This document shows, piece after piece, positions 8,337-16,553 of a DNA stretch of 64,000 nt. Numbering within the stretch: the first letter of the stretch is position 1; each line of letters begins with the position of its first letter. Made by a program: the position numbers and the translations under genes. The notes beneath the pieces are model-generated. The model ran no database searches. It saw only the letters and a program-made list of their open reading frames with translations, and was not told the DNA's origin. The stretch is from Paraburkholderia tropica. Lineage in GTDB: Bacteria; Pseudomonadota; Gammaproteobacteria; Burkholderiales; Burkholderiaceae. The stretch covers positions 1-64,000 of the forward strand of contig NZ_FNZM01000013.1 of assembly GCF_900109265.1 (NCBI RefSeq), written 5' to 3'.

Positions 8337-10454
8337 TTATAGCGGCAGCGCCGCGCGGATCGCGCGCCCGAGCGCGGCGCGATCGACGGGCTTTTTCAGC
8401 ACCGCACGCACGCCCGCCGCGCGCGCCGCTTCGTCGAGCAGCGCCGTGCCGTAGCCGCTTACGAGCACGGCGGGCAGATCGGGGCGCTGCGCGTGCAGAC
8501 GCTCGATCAATTCGATGCCGCTCATCTCCGGCATGGTCTGATCGGTCAGCACGAGGTCGAAGCGCTGCGGATCGGCGAGAAACGCATCGAGCGCGTCTTG
8601 TGGCGACGCGAAACCCACCGGCTCGTAACCGAGTTCGGCCAGCCATTCCTCGCCCAGTTCGACGAGCGCGCGTTCGTCGTCGACGAGCAGGATGGTTTCG
8701 CCCTGGCCTTGCGGCGCGTGCATGCTGTCTTGCAGCGTGGTTGATGCATCGATCTCACGTGACTCACGTGACGCAATGCACTGAATCGGCAGATCGATCA
8801 GAAAACACGCGCCTTCGCCGGGCGCGCTGCGCACCTCGATGGTCCCGCCGTATTCCTTCACGATGCCGTCGACGAGCGACAGGCCGAGGCCCGTGCCCGC
8901 GCCGCGCCGCCGCGTCGTGAAGAACGGATCGAAGATGCGTTCGCGCACCTCGGGCGCAATGCCCGCGCCGTTATCGGCCACGCCGATGCGCACGTGACGC
9001 GGCGCGTGCCTAGCGTTCGCATCGCCCGCTGCCACTTCATCGACCGACACCGTGATCGCGCCGTCGCCGTCGAGCGCATGCAGCGCGTTGCTGCACAGAT
9101 TCATCACGACCTGATGCAGATGCGTGGGATCGCCGAGCACGACGGCGTCGGGCGCGTCGATGCGCAGTGTCACGCTCACGCCGGGCGGCACCTGCGCCTT
9201 GAACAGATCGACGGTTTCCTCGACCACCGACGCCACCTGCACCGGCAGACGCGCCGCCATGCCGCTGCGGCTGAACGCGAGAATGCGCTCGACGAGTTGA
9301 CTCGCGCGCGTGCCCGCGTTGAGCACCTGCTGCGCATCGCGGCGCGCGGGCGAGTCGGCAGGCAGTGCCGCGAACACGCGCTCGCCATAGCCGAGAATCG
9401 CGCTGAGAATATTGTTGAAGTCGTGCGCGATGCCGCCCGCGAACGTGCCGAGCGCTTCGAGCTTCTGGGCCTGACGCAATTGCGCTTCGAGACGCAGACG
9501 CTCCGCTTCGGCGGCGCGGCGCGCGCTCACGTCGTCGATGACGGCGACCAGCATGCCATCGAGTTCGCCCGAGCCGGACAGCCGCGAAATGCTCATCTCC
9601 GTCCAGATCACCGAGCCGTCTCGATGCACGTAGCGCTTTTCGAACGTCACGTGCGCGCGCGCGCCGCGTTCGAGTTCGGCGACCTTCGCGCGCGTGAGCG
9701 CGACGTCGTCGGGATGCGTGATGTCGTCGGGCGCGAGCGCGTGCAGCGCGTCGAGCGGATAGCCGACCATGCGGCAGAACGCGGGATTCGCGACCATGTA
9801 CGGCTGGTTCGGCAGCAACATGACGATGCCGACCGGCGCGTTGTCGAACACGGCGCGCCAGCGTTGCTCGCCCGCGCGCAGGTCCGCGTTCGCGCGATCC
9901 TGGCGGCGCGCCTCGCGCATCAGCAGATAAAGCAGCACCAGCACGAACGCCGAGATCGCGACCGTGCGGGCGAGCGTGGCGTGGGTCGCGCTGCGCCAGC
10001 CGCCCAGCATGGCGTCGCGCGAGCGGCCCACCGCGACGACGAGCGGATAGCCGGGCACTTGCGCGCGCACGGCGATGGTGTTGGCAATGTCGTTGGCGGC
10101 GTCGGCATCGGCATGGTCTTGAGCCGACGTCGTGCAGTTGAACGCGCGCGCCTGGCCGCTGCCTTCGATCGCGAGCGTGACGCGTTCGTCGCGCGCGACA
10201 TCGCCGAGACCGGCCAGCAGCGCGGCGCATTCGCCCGCCGCAAACTCAGGCGACGCGGCAGGCGCATGCCCGAGCGTCTGCCCGATCTGCCCGGCCAGCA
10301 CGCGCGCCACCAGTTGCAGCGTGCGTTGCCCTTCGGCGAGCGTCGCGCTGCGGCTTTGCCAGACGTTCACGCAGGCCGCCGCACAGAGCACGAACACCAC
10401 GAGCAGACCGCCCGCGAGCGTGCTGCGATGAAACGAGCGTGTTGGCTTGATCAC
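8337..10454 (-). CDS. Membrane-bound hybrid sensor histidine kinase (PAS, HisKA, HATPase, receiver)
   Basis: The 705-residue protein has a first membrane helix at about residues 14-32, a periplasmic region, and a second helix at 162-179. A PAS domain (about 195-315) precedes a HisKA dimerisation domain with H344 in GGIAHDFNNIL. The HATPase domain follows, with N-box NLCSNALHAL, then DNGAG and GTGLGLS, and the protein ends in a receiver domain (LTDQTMPEMSG, KKPVD) from about residue 585. The HDFNN type of H-box places it with kinases that use a fused receiver. The GTG start at 10454 overlaps the stop of the upstream receiver gene (GTGA), which argues for this start over one farther upstream. 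The signal it senses is unknown. Confidence 0.93.
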   Translation of the reverse strand: MIKPTRSFHRSTLAGGLLVVFVLCAAACVNVWQSRSATLAEGQRTLQLVARVLAGQIGQTLGHAPAASPEFAAGECAALLAGLGDVARDERVTLAIEGSGQARAFNCTTSAQDHADADAANDIANTIAVRAQVPGYPLVVAVGRSRDAMLGGWRSATHATLARTVAISAFVLVLLYLLMREARRQDRANADLRAGEQRWRAVFDNAPVGIVMLLPNQPYMVANPAFCRMVGYPLDALHALAPDDITHPDDVALTRAKVAELERGARAHVTFEKRYVHRDGSVIWTEMSISRLSGSGELDGMLVAVIDDVSARRAAEAERLRLEAQLRQAQKLEALGTFAGGIAHDFNNILSAILGYGERVFAALPADSPARRDAQQVLNAGTRASQLVERILAFSRSGMAARLPVQVASVVEETVDLFKAQVPPGVSVTLRIDAPDAVVLGDPTHLHQVVMNLCSNALHALDGDGAITVSVDEVAAGDANARHAPRHVRIGVADNGAGIAPEVRERIFDPFFTTRRRGAGTGLGLSLVDGIVKEYGGTIEVRSAPGEGACFLIDLPIQCIASRESREIDASTTLQDSMHAPQGQGETILLVDDERALVELGEEWLAELGYEPVGFASPQDALDAFLADPQRFDLVLTDQTMPEMSGIELIERLHAQRPDLPAVLVSGYGTALLDEAARAAGVRAVLKKPVDRAALGRAIRAALPL

Positions 10455-10822
10455 GGCGCCGACGCCATCAATTGCCGCACGCCCGCGACCAGCGCGGCGC
10501 AGTCGAGCGGCTTGGCGATCACGCGGTCCGCTCCGAGCTGACGCGCGACCGAGGCCGCCGTCGCCACGTTGAAGCGAAAACGTCCCGAGATCGCGACGAC
10601 GCGCGCACGCGGAAACCGCTCGCGCAGCCGCAGCAGACGCGCCGCGCCGTCGCACTTGGGCTCGCCCAGATCGACGACGATCACCGCGACGCCGCCGAGC
10701 GACGCCTCGCCCGAACCCTCGCCCGCCGCGGCATGCGCGACGAAGCCCGCATCGCGCAAGGTCGACGCGATCAGCTCGCGCGTGCCGGGATCGTCTTCCA
10801 GCACCAGAATCGAATCGGACAT
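10451..10822 (-). CDS. Stand-alone receiver-domain protein
   Basis: The 123-residue protein is a single CheY-like receiver with acidic residues E9/D10/D11, phosphoacceptor D51 in VIVVDLGEPKCDG, switch S79 (VVAISGR) and K103 (IAKPLD). It has no output domain. Its stop overlaps the kinase start by four bases (GTGA), so the two are translationally coupled. It could be a phosphate sink, a phosphorelay intermediate or an allosteric partner of the hybrid kinase. Residues 31-45 (AAAGEGSGEASLGG) are unusually Gly/Ala/Ser-rich where a receiver normally has helix 2 and strand 3, so this copy is somewhat divergent. Confidence 0.88.
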   Translation of the reverse strand: MSDSILVLEDDPGTRELIASTLRDAGFVAHAAAGEGSGEASLGGVAVIVVDLGEPKCDGAARLLRLRERFPRARVVAISGRFRFNVATAASVARQLGADRVIAKPLDCAALVAGVRQLMASAP

Positions 10823-11138
10823 GAGCGCCTTGATCCGGCCACCTGCCCGGCCGCGGGGCTGCGGCCCCGAAACGGGCCAGCGACGTTAGTTTACGGGAGC
10901 GCGGTTACGCGCGGGTTTCGGGCGGGCAAGCGGCGGATTACAAATGCAATCTCGGGACGGCAACCGGCGCACGACGCCGCCCGAACGGCGTTCCCGACGC
11001 TTCAAAAGCATTTCACGCCCGCGCAACTATCCTTAGCTCGATTCGATACTTCGCATCGCGGCCCTCGCCGCTTAGATTCGTAGCGCAACGCTCCTGCGCC
11101 CGCCCGGGCGACCGCCATAACAACGAATCGACGACGAC
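10823..11138 (+). other. Divergent intergenic region (316 bp) between the receiver gene and the ABC operon
   Basis: This gap separates two divergently transcribed units and must hold promoters for both. The left part is very GC-rich, with a short inverted repeat around GCCGCGGGGCTGCGGCCCCG. The right part is less GC-rich, but I cannot place a convincing -35/-10 pair. No open frame with coding character is visible. Confidence 0.5.
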
Positions 11139-12215
11139 ATGAACCGCGAGACAACCCGCCCCTTCGCCCTCAAACGCGCCGCCACGGCGATCGCCCTCGC
11201 GCTCGGCGCGTTCACGGCGCTGGCCGCTTCAAGCCCCGCCGCGCACGCTCAAGGCGACGCGCTCGCCAGCCCGCAGTCCAATCCGCAAGCCAGCGCCGAT
11301 GTACCCTCGCTCAAAGGCAAGCGCATCGGCATCACGGCGGCCGGCACCGACCATTACTGGGATCTGAAGGCCTATCAGGGCGCGATCGACGAAGTGAAGC
11401 GCCTCGGCGGCACGCCCATCGCGCTCGACGCGGGCCGCAACGACAATCGCCAGATCGCGCAGATTCAAACGCTGATCGCGCAAAAGCCCGACGCCATCGT
11501 CGAGCAGCTCGGCACCGCTTCGGTGCTGGAGCCGTGGTTGCAGAAAATCCGCCAGGCGGGCATCCCGCTGTTCACGATCGACACGGCCTCGCCGTCGAGC
11601 ATCAACGACACCACCTCGGACAACTTCTTCATCGGCGAACAACTGGCGCTCAAGCTCGTCAACGATATTCACGGCGAAGGCAATATCCTCGTGTTCAACG
11701 GCTTTTACGGCGTGCCCGTGTGCGCGATCCGGTACGACCAGTTGAAGGCCGTGCTCAAGTACTACCCGAAGGTGCACATCATTCAGCCCGAACTGCGCGA
11801 CGTGATTCCGAACACCGTGCAAAGCGCCTATGCGCAGGTCAGCCAGTTGCTCGCCAAGTATCCGAAGGGGCAGATTGCGGCGATCTGGTCGGCGTGGGAC
11901 GTGCCGCAGGTCGGCGCGACGCAGGCGGTCGACGCGGCGCATCGCAACGAGATCCGCACCTATGCGGTCGATGGCAGCCCGGACGTCGTCACGCTCGTGA
12001 AGGACCCGAAATCGAGCGCCGCCGCCGTGGTCGCGCAGCAGCCCGCGCTGATCGGCAAGACCGCCGTGGACAACGTCGCGCGCTATCTGGCCGGTCAGCG
12101 CGATCTGCCGCCGTACACCTACGTGCCGTCGATTCTCGCGACCAAGGAGAACGCCGGCGAGGTGCAGAAGGCGCTCGGTCAGGCCGCGCAAACCGGCCAG
12201 CTCGCCGCGAAATGA
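11139..12215 (+). CDS. Sugar-type ABC importer, periplasmic substrate-binding protein
   Basis: This 358-residue protein has a signal peptide (positively charged start, hydrophobic core about 15-33, cleavage after AHA) followed by a type I periplasmic binding fold of the RbsB/LsrB kind (Peripla_BP_4), beginning at LKGKRIGITAAGTDHYWD. It would capture a ligand in the periplasm and deliver it to the two permeases encoded downstream. The stop codon overlaps the ATPase start (ATGA). Binding-site residues cannot be assigned to a sugar by eye. The sequence has features (GTASVLEPWLQKI, WSAWDVPQVGA) also seen in unassigned binding proteins. No sugar kinase, isomerase or dehydrogenase is adjacent, so the substrate stays open. 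Confidence 0.88.
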   Translation: MNRETTRPFALKRAATAIALALGAFTALAASSPAAHAQGDALASPQSNPQASADVPSLKGKRIGITAAGTDHYWDLKAYQGAIDEVKRLGGTPIALDAGRNDNRQIAQIQTLIAQKPDAIVEQLGTASVLEPWLQKIRQAGIPLFTIDTASPSSINDTTSDNFFIGEQLALKLVNDIHGEGNILVFNGFYGVPVCAIRYDQLKAVLKYYPKVHIIQPELRDVIPNTVQSAYAQVSQLLAKYPKGQIAAIWSAWDVPQVGATQAVDAAHRNEIRTYAVDGSPDVVTLVKDPKSSAAAVVAQQPALIGKTAVDNVARYLAGQRDLPPYTYVPSILATKENAGEVQKALGQAAQTGQLAAK

Positions 12216-13855
12216 GCACGCCACGCGACGACGCGCGCGGCGAGCCGCCCACGCCGCAAGCGTACGAAACGCCGGCAGCACCCGCGCTCGAACTGCGCGG
12301 GCTCGTCAAGCAGTACGGCGGCGTGCAGGCGCTGCGCGGCGCGTCGTTGAGCGCGGCGCGCGGCACCGTGCACGGTCTGATCGGCCAGAACGGCGCGGGC
12401 AAGTCCACGCTCATCAAGATACTCGCGGGGCTGGAGCGCGCGGATGCGGGCGAGATTCGCGTCGATGGCGTGAAGCGCGACGGCGGTGCGCCTGGCGAGA
12501 TCGCGTTCATTCATCAGGAGCGGCTGCTGTCGCCGACCTTCACCGTGGCCGAAGCGCTGGCGCTCGGCGACGAACCGCGCGTGCCCGGCCTGCGGCGCCT
12601 GCGCGCCTTGCGCTCGCTGCTGCCGCTCGATCTGCGCCGCATGCGCCGGCGCGCGAGCGAGGCGCTCGCCGAACATTTCGACATCGCGCTGCCGCCCGAC
12701 CGGCTGATCGGCGAACTGAGCGTGGCCGAACAGCAGATCGTGCAGATCACGCGCGCGCTCATGCGTGCGCCGCGCATTCTCGTTTTCGACGAACCGACCG
12801 CCGCGCTCGTGAGCCGCGAAGTCGAGCGCCTGCTGCAGATCATCGACCGGCTGCGCGCGCGCGGCCTGACGATTCTGTACGTCTCGCACTATCTGAACGA
12901 AATCGCCTCGCTGTGCGACCGCGTGACCGTCCTGCGCGACGGCATCGACGTGGCGCAGGTCGACGCGCGCACGACGCCCGTTGAAACGCTGGTCGAAGCG
13001 ATGATCGGCACGCCGCCCGCCGCCCGCGCGCGCCGCGTCTCGAACGCGCGGACCGACGCCCACGACACGCAGAACACGCACGAGGCGGTGCTCGAAGCCC
13101 GCGATCTGCACGCGCCGGGGCGCTTCGGTCCGCTGTCGTTCGCGCTGCGGCGCGGCGAAGTGCTGGGCGTGACCGGGCTGGTGGGATCGGGCGGCAAGCC
13201 GCTGGTGCGCAGCCTGTTCGGGCTGGAGCGCGGCGTACTCGGCGAACTGCGCCTGAACGGCAAGCGCGTGCGCCTGCGCCGCCCCGCCGACGCCGTGCGG
13301 CGCGGCATCGCTTTCGTGCCCGAGGACCGCCGCCGCCAGGGCGTCGCGACCGCGCTGCCCGTGCGCGAAAACCTGTCGCTGGCGAGCCTCGCGCGCTTCA
13401 GCCGCTTCGGCCTCGTCGATACGCGCCGCGAGACCGCGGCCGCGCGCGCGCTGATCGACACGCTCGGCGTGCGCACGCCCGGCCCGCACGCGCCCGTGCG
13501 CCATCTCTCGGGCGGCAACCAGCAGAAGGTCGCGCTCGGCAAATGGCTGGGCCGCGCGCAGGCCGGAGGCGGCATCTACATCCTCGATGAACCGACCGTG
13601 GGCGTCGACGTGGGCGCGAAAGCGGACATCTATCGGCTCATCGACGAACTCGTGGCGCAAGGCGCGTCGGTGCTGATCTTTTCGAGCGATCTGCACGAAC
13701 TGCTCGACGTGACCGACCGCGTGCTCGTGCTGGCACGCGGCGCGATCGTGCAGGACGTGGGCTCGCAGACGGCCAGCACACAGGATCTGCTCGCGTGGGC
13801 CACGCTCGCGCGCCGCCGCGCCGGGGCCGCGCCAACTCAGGAGAACGCCGCATGA
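12212..13855 (+). CDS. Sugar-type ABC importer, double-domain ATPase (RbsA family)
   Basis: The 547-residue protein has two fused nucleotide-binding domains, as in RbsA/MglA. The N-terminal domain has Walker A GQNGAGKST, signature ELSVAEQQ and Walker B ILVFDEPTAAL. The C-terminal domain has the usual degenerate Walker A (GLVGSGGKP), a canonical signature LSGGNQQK and Walker B YILDEPTVGVD. The N-terminal signature lacks the normal LSGGQ core (LSVAEQQ), which also occurs in other members of this family. The start at 12212 overlaps the binding-protein stop. Its own stop overlaps the first permease start, so the whole operon is tightly coupled. Confidence 0.92.
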   Translation: MSTPRDDARGEPPTPQAYETPAAPALELRGLVKQYGGVQALRGASLSAARGTVHGLIGQNGAGKSTLIKILAGLERADAGEIRVDGVKRDGGAPGEIAFIHQERLLSPTFTVAEALALGDEPRVPGLRRLRALRSLLPLDLRRMRRRASEALAEHFDIALPPDRLIGELSVAEQQIVQITRALMRAPRILVFDEPTAALVSREVERLLQIIDRLRARGLTILYVSHYLNEIASLCDRVTVLRDGIDVAQVDARTTPVETLVEAMIGTPPAARARRVSNARTDAHDTQNTHEAVLEARDLHAPGRFGPLSFALRRGEVLGVTGLVGSGGKPLVRSLFGLERGVLGELRLNGKRVRLRRPADAVRRGIAFVPEDRRRQGVATALPVRENLSLASLARFSRFGLVDTRRETAAARALIDTLGVRTPGPHAPVRHLSGGNQQKVALGKWLGRAQAGGGIYILDEPTVGVDVGAKADIYRLIDELVAQGASVLIFSSDLHELLDVTDRVLVLARGAIVQDVGSQTASTQDLLAWATLARRRAGAAPTQENAA

Positions 13856-14904
13856 ACGGCAAGGTGATCGAGCGCCTCGACGCGCTGGGCGACAAGCCCG
13901 ACGCAACGCGCGATATCGACGCGACGCGCCAGCCGGCCGGCGCGCAATTCTGGCTGCGCGGCGGCGCGGTGCTCGCGTTCGCGGTGGTATTCGCGGTATT
14001 CGCGCTGACGTCGCCGCTCTTTCTCACGGTGGCGAATCTCGCCAATATCGTGCAGCAATCGGCGGTGGTCGGCGTGCTCGGGCTGGGGCTGACGGCCGTG
14101 CTGATCGGCGGCGGCGCGGATCCGATCAAGGGCGGCCTCGACCTCTCCATCGCCGCGAACATGGGCCTGTGCGCCGCCGTTTACGCGGTGACGCTGCGCG
14201 CCGGCGCGACCAGCGCCGAAGCCGTGGGCCTCACGCTCGCGGCGGGCGTGGCAGTCGGCGCGCTCAACGCCTGCGCCGTGCTCGGCTTGCGCATCCTGCC
14301 GCTGCTGGCCACGCTCACGACGATGAACCTCTGCGCGGGCCTCGAACTCGTGCTCACACAGAATACGTCGGTGCCCGCGTCCTCGCCGCTGCTCGGCTGG
14401 TTGATCGACGAAGGCGCGTTCGGCATCCCGCATATGGCGACGGCGCTGATCGCGGTCGCCGCGCTGTTCACGCTGCTGGTCCACTACACGCCGTTCGGGC
14501 TGCGTCTGCGCGCGAGCGGCGAGCACGCGCAAGCCGCGCGCGCGGCGGGCCTGAACGTGCGCGGCTACGTGGCCGCGAGCTATCTGCTCGGCGGATTCGC
14601 GGCGGGACTCGCCGCGCTCGCCTCGTCGGCGTTGCTGAGCGGCAGCTCGCCGGGCGCGGGCGAAAATCTGCTGGCGGTGGTGGCGTCGGCACTGCTCGGC
14701 GTGGTGTTTTCGCGCCGCATGGTCCCGACCATGCCCGGCACGCTGCTGGCCGTGCTGTTCATCGGCGTGGTCAGCAACGGCTTTCAACTCGACAACGTTT
14801 CCAGCTATTGGGTCAACGGCGTGGAAGGCGCGCTGATCCTGTTCGTGGTCGCGACCACGGCGCTGCTGCGTCGTCGTCATCTCGGAACCCATGCTCATGA
14901 CTGA
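13852..14904 (+). CDS. Sugar-type ABC importer, permease 1 (RbsC family)
   Basis: This 350-residue membrane protein has a cytoplasmic N-terminus of about 35 residues followed by eight to ten hydrophobic helices. It belongs to the BPD_transp_2 (RbsC/LsrC/XylH) family, as shown by the LGLTAVLIGGGADPIKGGLDLSI segment, with the GG-D-LS block that contacts the ATPase, and by the NxxAARxAGLN-like coupling loop (HAQAARAAGLNVRGY). It overlaps the ATPase stop by four bases and the second permease start by 14. The second permease (14891-15856) is clearly different in sequence, so the transporter is a permease heterodimer. Confidence 0.9.
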   Translation: MNGKVIERLDALGDKPDATRDIDATRQPAGAQFWLRGGAVLAFAVVFAVFALTSPLFLTVANLANIVQQSAVVGVLGLGLTAVLIGGGADPIKGGLDLSIAANMGLCAAVYAVTLRAGATSAEAVGLTLAAGVAVGALNACAVLGLRILPLLATLTTMNLCAGLELVLTQNTSVPASSPLLGWLIDEGAFGIPHMATALIAVAALFTLLVHYTPFGLRLRASGEHAQAARAAGLNVRGYVAASYLLGGFAAGLAALASSALLSGSSPGAGENLLAVVASALLGVVFSRRMVPTMPGTLLAVLFIGVVSNGFQLDNVSSYWVNGVEGALILFVVATTALLRRRHLGTHAHD

Positions 14905-15856
14905 CTGGTTCGCGCGCGTTCAGCGCTTTTCGCTGCCGGGCGCGCTGGTCGCCGTCAGCGTGTTCTTCGCGGTGTGCTCGCCGGGCTTCGCGCGTGCGGC
15001 CAATCTCGCCGACGTGCTGCTCAACAACTTCGCGTTGCTGGCGATTGCGTCGCTCGGCATGACGCTCGCGCTCTCGATCGGCGCGGTCGATCTCTCGCTC
15101 GGCACCGCTGTCGATGTGGGCAGCCTTGTGTTCGTGCTGCTCACCGCGCATCACGTGGGCGTGCCGCTGGCCGCGTTCGCGGGACTCGGCGCGGCCTTAC
15201 TGGTGGGCGCGTTCAACGGCGTGCTGGTGGCGGGACTCGGCATCGCGCCGTTTCTGGCGACGCTCGGCACGCTGTTTATCGGCCAGACCTTGCAGCAACT
15301 CGCCACCGATGGCGGCCAACCCGTTTATCTGCTCGGCATGAGCCTCCCGCCGCTGTTCAGCGCGCTCGCGCACGGCAGCTTCGCGGGCGTGCCGCTGCCC
15401 TTGTGGATCGTGGCGGCGCTTGCGCTGGTCGTGCATGTGGCGCTAGCGCATTCGGTGTTCGGTCGCTACAGCGCCGCGCTCGGCTCGCAGCCGGGCGTCG
15501 CGCGCTATTCGGGCTTGCCGGTCGCGGCCGTGGTGGTCGCCACCTTCGTGGCGGGCGCGCTGATCTATGGCGTGGTCGGCCTGCTGCTGGCGTCGATGGT
15601 GAAAGCCTATGTGCCGCAAGCGGGCAACGGTTATCTGCTCAACGCGATCGGCGCGACCTTTATCGGCACGACGCTGTCGCGCACGCGACGCCCCAATGTG
15701 CCTGGTACGCTGCTGGGCGTGTTGCTGCTGAGTCTCGTCGCGAACGGATTGCTGCTGATCGGCTGGAACTTCTATTGGCAGCAGGTGGCCACGGGCGTGC
15801 TGATTTTCGCGGTGCTGGCGCTGAGTTTCGCCTCGCGACGCGCGGAATTCGCGTGA
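14891..15856 (+). CDS. Sugar-type ABC importer, permease 2 (RbsC family)
   Basis: The 321-residue protein has eight or more hydrophobic helices and the family block LGMTLALSIGAVDLSLG near residue 56. It is the second permease of the importer that begins at 11139. Two ATG codons lie close together (14891 and 14897); the second gives a smaller overlap with permease 1, and the choice is uncertain. In its coupling region it has GSQPGVARYSGL in place of the A-R-xx-G-xN pattern of permease 1. It is the last gene of the operon; the next gene converges on it 15 bases downstream. Confidence 0.9.
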   Translation: MLMTDWFARVQRFSLPGALVAVSVFFAVCSPGFARAANLADVLLNNFALLAIASLGMTLALSIGAVDLSLGTAVDVGSLVFVLLTAHHVGVPLAAFAGLGAALLVGAFNGVLVAGLGIAPFLATLGTLFIGQTLQQLATDGGQPVYLLGMSLPPLFSALAHGSFAGVPLPLWIVAALALVVHVALAHSVFGRYSAALGSQPGVARYSGLPVAAVVVATFVAGALIYGVVGLLLASMVKAYVPQAGNGYLLNAIGATFIGTTLSRTRRPNVPGTLLGVLLLSLVANGLLLIGWNFYWQQVATGVLIFAVLALSFASRRAEFA

Positions 15857-15871
15857 GGTGGTGCGCTTCGC

Positions 15872-16459
15872 TTACGCGAGCAGGCGCAGCGCCTCGTCGA
15901 GTGACAGCACCGTGCTGCGGGTTTCAAACGCGGTGGCGAACAGATGCTCGTGCACGACCTCATCCGGGTCGTAGCAACAGTCCTTGACGGTATAAAGGCG
16001 GAAATCCGCGTCGCTCGCGTGAGACAGCGACGAGAGCACGACGCCCGTCGACGCAATGCCCACCATGATCAGCGTATCCACGCCTTGCGCCGTGAGTTGC
16101 GCCTGCAAACCGGTGCCGGTGAATATGCTGGCGCGATGCGCGGCGATCAGCGCTTCGTCGGGCTGTTGAGCCAGTTCCGGCGCGGTCCGGTCGTCGATAA
16201 ACAATCCCAGACTTTTAATGCCCTGCCCGTTCTTGTTCAACGGACTGACTTCCGGATAACCGGCGCTGAACCGCAGATTGGCGAACACCACGCGCACGCC
16301 TTTCGCTCGCGCGGCATCGCATAACGTGCGCGTATTCGCGAGCAAACCCGGCCCAACCGCTGGAAACAGCCCGAGAATATCGGTTTGATAGTGCATGACG
16401 AGCAACGCGGCGCGTGCGGGCTCGAAAGCGGTAAACACTGAATGCGCGTGAGCGGTCAT
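15872..16459 (-). CDS. Isochorismatase-fold protein lacking the canonical catalytic triad
   Basis: The 195-residue protein has the isochorismatase/nicotinamidase fold: strand LLVMHYQTDIL, a RVVFANLRF strand, IFTGTGLQAQL and VGIASTGVVLSSLSHA. In active family members the first strand ends with a catalytic Asp (LLVIDMQ), followed by a Lys and a Cys in the TDxCV motif. Here the Asp position is His (MHYQ), the Cys position is Val (STGVV), and the Lys position is not evident. This TG/SGVVLS variant exists in a subgroup whose activity I do not know. It may use different chemistry or be a non-catalytic binding protein. The neighbouring tartrate dehydrogenase gene lies upstream on the same strand with a 94-base gap, so co-transcription is possible. 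Confidence 0.75.
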   Translation of the reverse strand: MTAHAHSVFTAFEPARAALLVMHYQTDILGLFPAVGPGLLANTRTLCDAARAKGVRVVFANLRFSAGYPEVSPLNKNGQGIKSLGLFIDDRTAPELAQQPDEALIAAHRASIFTGTGLQAQLTAQGVDTLIMVGIASTGVVLSSLSHASDADFRLYTVKDCCYDPDEVVHEHLFATAFETRSTVLSLDEALRLLA

Positions 16460-16553
16460 GACGTCTCCACGGGGAAGCGGAACGCCACACGGTAACGCGG
16501 CGGTCCGATCCCGGCAAGTGTCATGCTCGCGCGCACACGCGCATCATGCGGGC

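Noticed and set aside
8994..10541. A 515-codon plus-strand open frame opposite the hybrid kinase
   Set aside because: Composition is His/Arg/Ala-rich with no domain, whereas the minus strand encodes a complete PAS/HisKA/HATPase/receiver kinase.
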